Below the pieces are notes generated by a model. It did not search any database, was not told where the DNA came from, and saw only the letters and a list, made by a program, of their open reading frames with translations. A DNA stretch of 64,000 nucleotides from Amanita rubescens (lineage: Eukaryota > Basidiomycota > Agaricomycetes > Agaricales > Amanitaceae), in the NCBI GenBank assembly GCA_015039365.1, contig WION01000021.1, forward strand, positions 62,001 to 126,000. Direction: 5' to 3'. Made by a program: the position numbers and the translations under genes. The stretch's first letter is position 1; each line of letters opens with the position of its first letter. Positions 1-11,500 of the stretch are shown in pieces.

Positions 1-451
1 AGAGTCAATTGTGCCTTTCTATACATTCTCCCATATGAATCTGACATTAGGTGCTACATTCCTACATGCAGTTGGCCTGCCCCTATTGCAAAAGGGGAAT
101 TTCTATTCCATATTTTTATTTCCTTTGCAATATAATTTATATATGTAGATATATAGACTACTTACAGTTTGAGTGAAAAATAAAATAATTATAATCTATA
201 ATAGCAATATACATAATTCTCTTATTAAATTATTATCTCTTTTTTAAGTTCAAGTAGAACACTATTGATCTTAATGCTTGTAGGTCATGAAACTTTCTGC
301 AATGAAGTATCTCAAATCCTGGGTGCCACTGCAACAGACAATGACATTGGACCTGAATGATACCACTGAGACATTGTCTGATGAACACCATCATGGGTCC
401 TGCACCCCCTCAATGGCTTGTACAATTCATGAGTGCTGCCCCACCTCAGTG
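1..451. other. Unassigned AT-rich host DNA
   Basis: No coding region, RNA gene or repeat boundary could be supported here. The last five bases (CAGTG, 447-451) are one copy of the target duplication of the solo LTR that follows. Confidence 0.5.
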
Positions 452-909
452 TGTTACAACACGGTACAGACTCCCGCATTATGCTTACATGACATGTCGA
501 ACATGTTTATTTTCTTTATGACTACCTTACTTGTCGTCTCCCTTATGCTCAACTCATACGGACAAGCTTGTTTCCTTTTATACCACTTCCTTATTCCACA
601 TATGTATGACGCCATCCTTATACTGACTTCTGTACTTACCTTTATACATTAATTAGTACATCTCATTATACTTGCTAGTATAAAGACCACCTGTATTTTA
701 GAGTCGAACCCTAAGTTTGACTTAGCTGTTTATTGTTGTCTGGCAATATAACTTTACTCTTAACTCATCAACCACAATCATCCTCAGATACTAAGTTAAG
801 TCGTTAACTTAGTATTGAACTTGTAATCTTAATCAACATTTGACTTAGACTTGTAATCGTGACTAGAGTTGCTGTTGCAACTTAGGTTGAGATTAACGAG
901 TTTGTAACA
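452..909 (+). mobile_element. Solo LTR of chromovirus family A (same family as G2)
   Basis: Begins TGTTACAAC and ends GTAACA, flanked by perfect 5-bp duplications CAGTG (447-451 and 910-914), so its limits are exact. It is homologous along its whole length to the 5' LTR of element G2 (59367-59817). No internal region remains, so it is a solo LTR left by LTR-LTR recombination. Several CpG sites of the G2 LTR are TpG or CpA here (for example in the primer-like segment near 710), which indicates an older copy. Confidence 0.93.
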
Positions 910-1347
910 CAGTGGCTCATACAATTCATTGGCAATGTTGATCAGATGGAGGGAAACATCATGCAGGCCACAAACTCCAACCAGATGCATGCAGATACCA
1001 ATCAAATGTGAGCAGAGATGTGGGTGGGCTCTGCATGCATTGAGGTGGGACAAGCAAATGTGGGGGTTTCAAGATTGAATAGGTTGGAGATGAACAGCAA
1101 CACCAGTCACATTGCATATTGAGCAAAGCAAAAGTGGTGAGTCAGCATTTTCCAACACTAGATCATTGGAACTCATCCTCCAGATTGCCAGAGATGGTAT
1201 TGCACTTGCCAATGACCTCCTAATCCCAGGCATTTCTCCTTTAGTGGCTTTACAAGCAGTTCCCATGGTTAGGACTCCCACTGAGCCATAATCAATCTTA
1301 ATGGTCTAACACACCAAGGTATTCTACCACTGATTAAATTCTATAGC
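910..1347 (+). other. Host DNA with possible decayed coding stretches
   Basis: Short open stretches on the plus strand (around 915-1010 and 1190-1290) read like protein but are separated by several stops and no consistent intron pattern was found. I could not assign a family. It may be the remnant of a gene interrupted by the neighbouring LTRs, or chance. Confidence 0.2.
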
Positions 1348-1989
1348 TGTCATATCCCGTTCTGGACTCCACCCAAACTCCATGACCTCGGACCCCGATG
1401 GACTCCCAACTATACCCATGACCACTTTCCACCCATGTCGCATCTCATATCAAGCCTATGCCAAAACTCCGAAAACTCCGTCACAACTCCGTGCATATTC
1501 GCTAAGTTCCTTTCTACGTATTTTCCATACTTGTTTCACCTCTTGTTTCATCTCGGGTATCACTGGTATCATTATCCCTTCGTACCATATGCTCTACTCC
1601 ACTTCCTGTTCCATATCTCCATAGTTTCCTGTTCTCATCAGAACACGGCCATAACTCCCCTTGTCGGACTACGTATATAAGGCCTCACTTGTATTCATAC
1701 AGTAGTCTGAATATCGACTTGGATTGTGCCCCAACTCGTATTGACTCCCTGTCTTTCATCGTCTAAGACCTCATCCAGACTGCTCGCCCTTCGGACTCCA
1801 GTCCCGGACTCCATCCCGGACTCCAGAGCGTTCTCCAGAAGTTTAGGCAAGACGTACGTTAGCACGGCACAGCTTGCACGCTGAAGCCTAGCCTTTCCCC
1901 ACTACGTCCCGGACTCCATTATACTCCGTCCTTCCCCGTCCGTGACTTAGTTCCCAGGCTCCATCCCAATTAGGATCACCATCCTTACA
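1348..1989 (+). mobile_element. Solo LTR, family H
   Basis: Starts TGTCATATCC and ends CCTTACA, with perfect 5-bp duplications ATAGC (1343-1347 and 1990-1994). Other copies lie at 5567-6254 (minus), 41104-41530 (decayed, minus) and 45595-47012 (split by nested LTRs). No internal sequence of this family is present in the window, so its coding capacity is unknown. Confidence 0.92.
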
Positions 1990-2426
1990 ATAGCTATGAT
2001 TTTGGAATCTGGCCAGTTGAGTTACTAATGGGGATCAGATTGCAGAGAGTTTTAAATTGGCTCATGATGGACATTTAAGATGGGGCTTTTTTCTGTAAGT
2101 ATGTTTTATTGAGCCAGGGCTTCTGGTGTAACATTATCACACTCTTTCAATTTTATGCCCTAGACTCAAACTATTGAAGATGGGATCACTGGCAATGATG
2201 AATGATATCATGTCTTCTTGCAGTTGGGAGTGGCAGGGGGTGCAGGTTAGTGCATCCAATCTATATGACCAAATTACAAGATAATGGTTTTAATTACAGG
2301 GTTTCTTGGGCATTGGGTGTTATTGCTATGGTTCTTTAAGTCCATATGGCATCACTGTATGGCCTGTGGGACAGGGTAACACATTGAGGCAGATTGTGTG
2401 ACCTTGAAAAGAAGTTGCCTGACTAG

Positions 2427-2436
2427 GGATTGAACC
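2427..2436 (-). promoter_or_regulatory. Pol III B-box-like sequence, possible tRNA-derived SINE
   Basis: On the minus strand this reads GGTTCAATCC, one change from the tRNA B-box consensus GGTTCGANNCC. An A-box-like TGGCACAATG lies about 35 nt upstream on the same strand (near 2465). The full cloverleaf does not fold convincingly, so a decayed SINE is more likely than a tRNA gene. This is a weak call. Confidence 0.2.
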
Positions 2437-2879
2437 CAAGACCTCCTAAAGGAAGTACATTGTGCCAGAAAAACTCATTGGCCTGGAATACTTCTTAACC
2501 CCAACAGCAATAGGGAGGGATATAGAGAACACACATTGTTGGAATAGCTGTGATCATAAAACCTGGTGCCATGACCTGATTTGAGTAACTGCACTGTGAT
2601 GAGCATTTCCTGCTGACCAGCTTGCAGATGCACTAATTCTCCTGTAAGTCATTGACTCAGTATGTATGACATGGAGTGTGTAGTTGGGTATGGTTAGACT
2701 GTCCAATGTTCCCCAATCAGGCTCTGTGCATTTCATATGACATTGAGAGGGAGTGGATCTGGAGGCTGCAACATGAGAGCAAATGGGACTCCCTTGGGGA
2801 CTAGGTGGGCTGGTGTTGGCCCAATCAAATTTGGGGAATAAATGCCCCAAGCTGCATCCCATCTCTTAAGCCCTGGCAC

Positions 2880-3090
2880 AGGGACTATTGAGCACTTTAC
2901 ACTCGCCCCCCCATTCCACATGGAATCTGCACAAATTCCGCAGAATTTGTGTGGAATCCACACATATTCCACACCTTCTTAATGTATTCTTTGTAGTCTT
3001 TTTTGTAGTCATTCCGCACCCATTCCACACATATTCTGTGGAATGAGCGGAATCCGCACCATTCCACACTCATTCCACACATTTTACACA
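2880..3090. repeat. Dispersed repeat rich in TGTGGAAT / ATTCCACA
   Basis: About 200 bp built from many copies of ATTCCACA and its complement, starting with a poly-C run. An inverted-orientation relative lies at 40325-40440, sharing the poly-C/poly-G border and the sequence just inside it. It may be a MITE-like palindromic element; no clear target duplication was found. Confidence 0.55.
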
Positions 3091-3479
3091 GATTCTATGT
3101 AATAAAATCTCAAGAAATCCTTGAAATAAGCAATCTTAGTATGTTTCTTGTTAGTCTTGTTCATCAATAGTGCTGGTATGTACATAAGTATGTAGTGCAC
3201 TTGCCATGAACATGATGAATTTCAGGCTACTTTGGCATGCATAATTACTTAATCTGACTTGATTTTGCACCTTCTGCAATAGATGTCTATTCCAACATAT
3301 TCTATCACAATGATGAAACTCAGTCCTATATGTGCTAATGACCAAAACCCTGCAATAGCAATCAAGCCATGCTGTGAAGTGAAGGAAATATGATATGTTG
3401 TGACCCTAGTACAGGAGTCCTGGTCACTGGGACTTATGACATCTTATGGACTTATAAACTTATAGACTTGGCATCTTAT

Positions 3480-3700
3480 GAACTTATGAACTTATTGACA
3501 AACCTACAAAAGAACTGATAGAGACTTATGATCCCATTGACCAACCTACAAAGGAACTGATGCAGACCTATGATCCCATTAACCAACCTACTAAGGAACT
3601 GATGTAGACTAATAGAGACTTATGATCCCATTGACAGGCCTACAAACAAACTGATGGAGACTGATGGAGACTGATGATCTTACTGACAGGGCAAAAACCT
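3480..3700 (+). repeat. Imperfect tandem repeat, unit about 50 bp
   Basis: The phrase GACTTATGATCCCATTGAC followed by CCTACAAA and AACTGATG recurs about four times with substitutions. No coding meaning was found. Confidence 0.6.
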
Positions 3701-4514
3701 GGAAGAGTATCTTATGAACTCATGGACAAACTTTCCAAAGAGACTTTGGGTAACTGACAGTTACTGACCCCAACTTGTTGACTATTAACTGGGGTGTCAG
3801 ATAACTAGGGGTAGCTAATGATCTTAATGCAATAAGTTTGTAAGTTTTTTTGCAGGGTTGCTGATGTGACCATCTGGCAGGCTGTCACACTAATTGTCTG
3901 ACTGTCTGACTGTCTGATAGGCACTGCTACAAAAATTGGCTGATGGTCTGACCATCAGATGAAATTAGATGTGATCAGACTTTTGCTCTTGAATTCTACA
4001 TCATTATGCATACCTATTGGTTGGACAAGTCTGTTTACTCCTCTTATATTGATTGACTCATACCTAAGATTCAACTTACACATACCTAATTAGTGGGACT
4101 TGAAGTTTGCTCTCAACTTATATTGGCAGTTGACTCATCCAGAAATTTCCCACTCCTTTCCATGATTAACCAACATTGCTCAGACTCTGCTCAACAACTT
4201 AATAGCTGTCTCAAACCTAAGATTCTATCCCATTGTATTAGTGCTAATTTACTACATCATACATATTGTATATCATTGTTCTCTTGTTTGATAAGTTAGG
4301 ATCACTGAGTTAAGTTTACAAAGTTTAATAGGCAATGCCAACCAAGGCTCAAGTCAGGCCCTGTCACCAATATCCGAGTCTAACAACTACTACTCACCAT
4401 CTGAACCAAGAACAAGTCTGAGTCATTTCTGCTTCCCATCCTCCCCTTGACATTGATATATACATACATAATCACAATCCCCTTACTACTACAACTAGGG
4501 ATTGGCTTGGGTGA

Positions 4515-4680
4515 ACCCCTGGGTATCCAGATGCATACCCACACCCACACCCTGTGACATACCCATACCCTCACTCTGGGTATGGGTTTGGATCAGGGTA
4601 CATGGCAAGCTGACCCATACCCACACCCACTTCCATACCCACACCCACACCCTTATGGGTTATACCCCTTGATGAAGGTA
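4515..4680 (+). repeat. TACCC / ACACCC-rich dispersed repeat, copy 1
   Basis: Clusters of ACCCACACCC and CCCATACCC around a GGGTATGGGTTTGGATCAGGGT core. A second copy with the same core lies at 5390-5535. Confidence 0.55.
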
Positions 4681-5389
4681 ATGATATGTGTAATACAAGT
4701 TAATTAAAATGAAAAAGAAAAGAAAAAACTAGTAATTGAAACTAAGGTGAGTACCACCTTCCCTTTTGGCCTTTCCATTCAAAATCATATCCCATCAACA
4801 TCCCCCTACTCTAGTAGGCCCAGTCCAGCCTCCAATGGTGCCCATCACTGCCACCTCCTTTAAGCCATGTGAGACAATTTGAAGCAAACAGGACCAGGAG
4901 TCTCCTTCCCCTCCATTCCCTTCTGACCCCTCTGTCCCTTTCCTTTGCTGGCTGACAGAGAAGTGACCCCACAGGCCCACCAGCATTGCACCCATGGACC
5001 ACCAGAAGGAGAACACACTCCTGATCCCCCACCCTCCACCTGAGGTCCCCACTGCCACCCCCAATTCAACTCTCTAGCCACCGTACCTGTTCTGGAGCAA
5101 TCCAAACAGTGAAACCCCACCCAGCAGCCCACTACTCAGGCTGCCACCCTAAGACCTCAGGTGTACAGGCCACACCCAGGTCCAGCCTCTGTACTAATTG
5201 CCACCCTCTGCCATCATCATGACCCATGGAGTGAGCCACTGATGCATGTGGCCCAGTGGCCCTTCACAGGTTCTGCTTCCAAGGCTCCCCCTGCCCCCCT
5301 ACAACTATCAGACACCCACACAGGCTGCATTTGTGACCTGGGCCTGGCCTCTGTCCCAACAGAGCTACCCACATCCCACCTTATCCTGA

Positions 5390-5535
5390 CATAGGAGTGG
5401 GTACAGGAGTGGGTATGCCTGATGATACTCAAACCCACGTTGAGGGTATGGGTTTGAATGAGGGTCCATGGAGTCTGTACCCCCACCCATACCCACTGTA
5501 CACCCACACCCAAGACCCTCAAGGGTTTGGCCAAC
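5390..5535 (+). repeat. TACCC / ACACCC-rich dispersed repeat, copy 2
   Basis: Shares the core GGGTATGGGTTTGAATGAGG and the following CCCACCCATACCC clusters with 4515-4680. It ends about 30 bp before the next solo LTR. Confidence 0.5.
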
Positions 5536-5566
5536 CCACGCCAATCCCTAACTACAACTTCCAACC

Positions 5567-6254
5567 TGTAAGGACGGTGATCCTAATTGGGACGGAGCCC
5601 GGGAACTAAGCCGCGGACAGGGAAGGACGGAGTATAACGGAGTCTGGGACGTAGTGGGGGAAAGGCTAGGCTTCAGCGTGCAAGCTGCGCCGTGCTAACG
5701 TACGTCTTGCCTAAACTTCTGGAGAACGCTCTGGAGTCCAGGATGGAGTCCGGGACCGGAGTCCGAAGGGCGAGCGGTCTGGATGAGGTCTTAGACAATG
5801 AAAGACAGGGAGTCAATACGAGTTGGGGCACAATCCAAGTCGATATTCGGACTACTGTATGAATACAAGTGAGGCCTTATATACGTAGTCCGACAAGGGG
5901 TTCTATGGCCGTGTTCTGATAAGCGAGGAAACCATAGAGATATGGAACAGGAAGTGGAGTAGAGCATATGGTACGAAGGGATAATGATACCAGTGATACC
6001 CGAGATGAAACAAGAGGTGAAACAAGTATGGAAAATACGTAGAAAGGAACTTAACGAATATGCACGGAGTTGTGACGGAGTTGTGACGGAGTCCGTCACG
6101 GAGTTTGTCACGGAGTTGTCACGGAGTTTTCGGAGTTTTGGCATAGGCTTGATATGAGATGTGACATGGGTGGAAGGTGGTCATGGGTATAGTCAGGAGT
6201 CCATCGGGGTCCGAGGTTGAGGAGTTTGGGTGGAGTCCGGAGCAGGATATGACA
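5567..6254 (-). mobile_element. Solo LTR, family H, minus strand
   Basis: The reverse complement of the 1348-1989 family, with perfect 5-bp duplications CAACC (5562-5566 and 6255-6259). It is longer than that copy (688 versus 642 bp), largely because of an expanded minisatellite at 6061-6141. Confidence 0.93.
6061..6141. repeat. Minisatellite inside LTR-H
   Basis: About six imperfect units of GACGGAGTT. The same place holds about one unit in the 1348-1989 copy and about three in the 45595-47012 copy, so the array length differs between copies. Confidence 0.75.
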
Positions 6255-6319
6255 CAACCCTCTTACATTTATAAGTTGTTACAGCTGATCATTATCAAAC
6301 CTTGCACTGCAACTGCCAA

Positions 6320-6750
6320 TGTTACAAACGTACGTCATAGCCTATCTTTTCCTTTATCTTATCATCTATGTCATCCCTCCTACGTCATTGATTGCATATG
6401 CGTTCCTTCTGGAACATTCATCGTTTATCATATGCTATTCTATTTTATCACATGCATGTCGATTATCACATGTAAACCGTTCCATTATCACATGTAGCTG
6501 TTTCGTTATCACATGCATTCCTACTTACTATATTTGCGTATATACCTTGTACTATATAAACTACGCAAATATACGACTAGACCTCAGTCTAGTTTTAACA
6601 GTCAAAATCTGTCTCGTTATCGTCTAAGCTCCCTTGAGGACTTATCCGATAACACTCTTATTCTTTGAACGTTCTTAAGTGCCGGAATTCCCTTGAGGAA
6701 CCTACGGTACCTGATAGGCTTGACCTATCAGTGAACGAACAAACGTAACA
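6320..6750 (+). repeat. 5' LTR (family B) of G1
   Basis: Starts TGTTACAAACG and ends AACGTAACA. It contains a TATA box TATATAAA (6553-6560). 33 bases after its start is AGTCTAGTTTTA (6586-6597), the exact complement of the sequence just downstream of the LTR, so transcription probably starts near 6586. Relatives are the 3' LTR at 37412-37842 and the minus-strand copy at 58657-59085. Confidence 0.93.
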
Positions 6751-6751
6751 A

Positions 6752-6763
6752 TAAAACTAGACT
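6752..6763 (+). promoter_or_regulatory. Self-complementary primer-binding site of G1
   Basis: TAAAACTAGACT lies one base after the LTR and is perfectly complementary (12 of 12) to 6586-6597 inside the LTR. This is the layout known for Tf1-type elements, whose RNA 5' end folds back to prime minus-strand synthesis instead of using a tRNA. The match is seen directly; its use as a primer is inferred from Tf1. Confidence 0.75.
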
Positions 6764-6787
6764 CCTCTCCGAGCACGATAGCTTTAA

Positions 6788-7570
6788 CGCTCTCACCTCC
6801 CATCATTCACCATTGCTCCACGACAATCTAAAAGTACCCCTCTGAATAACGCCAAACGAAACCCCCTTAACCATCTCTATTATCTCGACGAACATTCCAT
6901 TCATTGGGATAAACGAGAAAACGGCTGGTGTTATACCACTTCAGGAAAACCCGTACCAGGTCACCAGTTTTGGGTAAAACAAAAACTTGGAAGACCGCCA
7001 AATCAGTCCTTCCCATTTGAAGGAGGATTATACCTAAATGAACGCAAACTTGCCTTCCACGAAGGCAGTAAACGTTGGTACGCCACCGAATCAGAAACAG
7101 GAGAAGAACCGTACTTTATTAGAGACGAATATTTCGAAGGAGAACCCTTCATAGGAGGAAAAGAGGAGTTATCACGAACCGCGCTACAACGTTGGAAGAA
7201 AGCGAACGAACCAGAGACCCTAACCACTAGTCAAGAAACTCCCGTCGCATCACCACACATTCATTACAGAGAAAGCGCCGAACCGTCAGGAGAGTCCGAT
7301 AAAGAAGACGATAAAGATTCCCTCTCTGAACAAGAGAAAGAAGAAGAATCCCAGGATAAACTCGAATACGCACCTGGAACCAAAGACGTTGTTATACCCA
7401 CAGTTGAACAACGAGTTGAAGACGAAACCTCAGCTCAACTTATCGCTTCCTTATCCCTTGTAACCAAATCAAAACTCGAAGCTACACGACCCGCACCATT
7501 ACCCCCTGTTACTTTCCCATATTTGTTTACCCCACCAATCAATCCATTTCCCTCTAGGAAAGGAAAAGAA
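6788..7570 (+). CDS. ATG-less pre-Gag open frame of G1
   Basis: Open for 261 codons between in-frame stops at 6785 and 7571, in the same frame as gag, without a single methionine codon. The first part contains a module with G-K-P-V then Q-F-W-V, R-P-P-N, a L-Y-L and a W-Y-A-T-E patch. The same module occurs in the same place in G2 (59910-60575), where it is fused in frame to gag. The second half is acidic and Glu/Asp/Ser-rich. The G1 frame is closed by TGA at 7571-7573, two codons before the gag ATG; a CGA to TGA change would explain this. How it is started (non-AUG codon, or an AUG from an upstream exon) is not visible. The function is unknown. Confidence 0.6.
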
Positions 7571-7576
7571 TGAGAT

Positions 7577-8590
7577 ATGAGTGGATCAGGACCCCGGACC
7601 GAACCAAAGTCAGATCTACCAAAGATCAAACCTCCTAAACCGTTCGAAGGAGATCGAAAATATCTCAATCCGTTCATAGCAAAAGCCGAATTATTCATGA
7701 AAATGAATAAAATGACGGATGCCCAAGATAAGATACAGTTCATTATGTATCATATTGACGGCAACGCTCAACAATGGCGCGACAACAAAATAACTGAATA
7801 CGACGACGAAACGACGAAGTACGCCGACTATAACGCTTTTATTAAAGAACTGAAAGAAGATTGGGGACAAGTAGACGAAGCAGGACTAGCCATGCACAGA
7901 TTACTCACATGGAGAAAACTCCCGAAGCAATCAATTAATCAATATATCGCACGCGTCGATCGAGATATCAATTTAGCCAAAATCACTGATGATACGACGA
8001 AATGTCATCTCCCAGTTTTGGGATTGCCAAACACCTTACGAGAAAAACTACGACTAGGAGGTGCCCCGACAACCTATAAATCATTACGAACTCGTATCCT
8101 TGACATAGAAGTGGCAAACACTTTATTCTCCACTTTTGGTCAAGCCAAAGAAACTGACGATAAAATGGAAGTCGACGAGGCTGTATTAGAATTAAATTGA
8201 CAAGCACGACGGATGCAAATTGCAGAAACCTCCATGGAATGGGTAAAAACCGCTGTATGTTATGGATGCAGAAAAACAGGACACTTAATATCCGACTGCC
8301 CTAATCCCAAGAAGAAACGACAAAACCTTGGGAACTCACGAGGAAGGGCAGCGCCGAAAGGACAATTTCGAGGAAAATCACGCGGACGAAACAATAACTG
8401 CAACAAAGGGAAAGGAAAAGGAAAAAGAATCAGAGCGCTGGATGCGGATAGCGGTGAAGACGACAGTGGATCGTCAAGTGAAGAATCCGACAGTGAAAAC
8501 GATGAAGACCAGAGAATCGCCGTCATACGAGAAATGGCGAAAACATTACCACACAGCGCCCGCCGAAAACTGAACAAGAAGGGTTTTTAG
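7577..8590 (+). pseudogene. gag: Gag of G1, interrupted by TGA
   Basis: Structural (capsid/nucleocapsid) protein of the chromovirus particle. The ATG at 7577 follows the pre-Gag frame. Residues 1-207 form the retrotransposon Gag domain, with a motif-rich region around F-I-K-E-L-K-E-D-W-G. An in-frame TGA at 8198-8200 stops it, and the same frame continues to 8590 with a CX2CX4HX4C zinc knuckle (starting C-Y-G-C, at 8258-8300), a Gly/Arg/Lys-rich RNA-binding segment and an acidic Ser-rich tail. The end GGT TTT TAG contains the slippery site described next. The internal TGA is readily explained by CGA to TGA decay, as elsewhere in this copy. Confidence 0.88.
8581..8587 (+). promoter_or_regulatory. 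-1 ribosomal frameshift site, G GGT TTT, G1 gag/pol
   Basis: The heptamer GGGTTTT has the X XXY YYZ form in the gag frame and is followed at once by the gag stop TAG (8588-8590). The pol frame is open through the heptamer in the -1 frame, which fits -1 slippage. Elements C (17971-17977) and G2 (61625-61631) have the same arrangement. Confidence 0.75.
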
Positions 8591-11500
8591 AACGAGACGA
8601 TGATGAATCAGTGTCTGTCGTCTCCGAAGACGAACAATTATGTATAAATGGTGTAACAGTATCCTCTATATCCAGGAATAAAATCACCATTCCCATTACC
8701 AAATGTTCGAATCTGAAAACCGCTGAAACCAAAGCCCTTATCGACTCAGGCGCGCAAGGAAAATTCGTCGATAGCTCGCTCGTCAATTGGAATGAAATCA
8801 CTTGCTTAAAGAAACCCATCCCAGTGCGAAATGTGGACGGAACAAATAACAAGTCTGGAGATATACGGTATAAAATCCAGATAAGCTATAACATCGAAGA
8901 CAACCGGTTTAAAAACTGGTTTTATGTCACACGACTAGGCGATCAACGACTGATACTAGGATTACCTTGGCTCCGAGAAATCAACCCCAGAATAGATTGG
9001 TCTGAAGGAACAGTTAGATTCCCCGACGAAAGAAAGATCGATCCGGAAGAAGAAACTACGTTTGATTACGATGAAGAAACCGAAATGTATCTTCAGTATA
9101 TCCAAAAAGAAGAAGAATTGGACGCAGACGACGATGAAGATCTCGAGACTGATCACCTTTGGATCCAAGCAAAAACATCAGCGTCTCAAGCGCTCGCACA
9201 TGAACACGAAGATAAATCTACGAAAGTAGAATTACCCCCTGAATATGACAAATGGAGAAAAGTTTTTGATAAACAGACGTCAGAACGATTTCCCATTTCA
9301 CGACAATGGGATCATGCAATAGATCTGAAAGAAGGGTTTAAACCTAAAGTGGCGAAGAATTATCTGTTATCAATTCACGAGGAACAGCTAATGAATAAAT
9401 GGGTCAACGAACAGCTCAAAAAAGGTTATATTCGACCGTCACAATCCCCGCAGGCATCTCCTTTCTTTTACGTTGCAAAGAAAGAAAAGGAGAGTTGAGA
9501 CCCTGCCAAGATTACCGATACATCAATAGCTGGACGAAACGGAATGCCTATCCCCTCCCTTTAGTATCCGACTTATTATTAAAACTAAGAAAAGCGAAAT
9601 ACTTCTCCAAATTAGACCTCCGATGGGGTTACAATAATGTGCGAATAAAGAAAGGCGACGAATGGAAGGCCGCATTCACAACGAACCGTGGTCTCTTCGA
9701 ACCTACTGTAATGCTCTTTGGATTATGCAATTCACCGTCAACATTTCAAACGATGATGAACGAATACTTCCGTGACATGATAGCCGAAGGATGGCTAGTC
9801 GTCTACATTGACGACATGTTGATATATGGAGCGAACGAGGAAGAAACGAGGGAGCGCACTAAGCAAGTCTTGCAACGGCTGAAAGAAAATGATCTGTTCC
9901 TGAAACTGGAAAAATGTAAATTTGTCGCCAAGGAAGTCGAATTCCTTGGGATGATCGTTAAAGAAGGAAAGATCATGATGGACCCCGTAAAACTCACTGG
10001 AATCAGCAAATGGCCTGAACCGAAAACCGTTAAACAAATATGGTCATTTCTAGGGTTCGCAAACTTTTACAGGAAATTTATAGGAAACTACACCGAAATA
10101 GTGGCTCCACTCACAGAACTTACAAAGAAAACAGTTCCTTTCCGATGGGATGCAGAGTGTCAAAAAGCATTTGACACGTTAAAGGAGAAATTCCTAGAAG
10201 AACCGGTTCTAGTAATGCCAGATCCGACGAAACCGTTTTTATTAGAGACCGATGCGTCAAACTGGGCGGTAGGAGCCGTCCTGAAACAACGGGGATCTGA
10301 TGGAGAACTGCACCCATGTGGATTTATCAGTCATCGGTTAAGCGATACCGAACAAAGATATCAAGTATACGATCGTGAGTTATTAGCAATAAAGAAAGCG
10401 TTTGAAACCTGGAGACACCTTCTAAAAGGAAGCCCACACACGATTATGATCCACTGTGATCATAAGAATTTATCATATTACAAACATCCGCAGAAAATGA
10501 CCGCCAGACAATCACGTTGGTGGCAAGAAATCACGGAGTTTGATATCAAGTTAGAACACGTCCCTGGATCAAAACTTATTCAGGCAGACGCTTTATCGAG
10601 ACGCCCCGACCATATTAACGAAGAAGAGGCAAAAGCAAAAGAAATCCCGCAAACCATGATCACTGATGACATGGTTATTGCTGCGATCAATGTATCTTGG
10701 GCAGATAAAATCACTGAATTATTGCCACAAGACAAATTCGCTAGAGTTGTAATCGACGGTCTTAAACACGGAAAACTGCCCCTCCGATCAAAGTTTAATG
10801 ACTGGAAGAACGACGACAACATCATTTGTTATCAAGGACGCATTTATGTTCCTCAAAACAAAGAATTACGAAACAAAATAATCAAATCACATCACGACCC
10901 CGTAGTTATGGGTCACCCTGGACGATTAAAGACACTAGAGCTTATCCGCCGTGACTATTATTGGCCTGGAATGACAACGACTGTATCTAAATGGGTCGAA
11001 GGCTGTGCCTTATGTCAACAAATGAAGGTTAATACACACCCGATCACACCGGGTTTGATGCCTATTAAATCCCACGCCACACGCCCATTCAAACAAGTTT
11101 CGATGGACTTCATCACAGATCTGCCAATTATTGACGGTTTTGATTCTGTTTTGACCGTGGTTGATCAAGGCTTAACAAAGGGCGTAATATTCATACCATG
11201 CAAAAAATCTTTTACCGCTATGGATACCGCCAATTCTTACATCAACGACATTTACAAACGTTACGGGTTACCAACAACCCTCATCTCCGATAGAGGACCA
11301 CAATTTACCTCCAAAGTTTTCAAAGAAATCTGCAAAATCTTCGGAATTGATCATAGAAAGTCAACCGCCTTTCATCCGCAAACTGACGGAGAATCGGAAT
11401 GACTCAATCAGGAGCTAGAAACCTACCTCCGGTTATACTGCGTTGATCATCCAAAACAGTGGAAAGATCATCTACCATTAGCAGAATTCGCGCACAACCA

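Larger units (their letters stand above)
1990..5566. other. Intergenic host DNA with several small repeats, no supported gene
   Basis: Apart from the repeats listed separately, nothing coding could be supported. Overlapping short open frames on both strands between about 4790 and 5560 are in a GC-richer patch but show no family motif, start context or intron pattern. Confidence 0.5.

Noticed and set aside
2427..2436. tRNA gene near 2400-2470
   Set aside because: Only a B-box-like and a weak A-box-like match; acceptor and D stems do not form.
3480..3700. Tandem repeat considered as a CRISPR array
   Set aside because: Units are adjacent, imperfect and without spacers; the genome is eukaryotic.
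4795..5609. Several overlapping 70-115 codon frames
   Set aside because: They overlap each other on both strands in a GC-richer patch and partly consist of the TACCC repeat.
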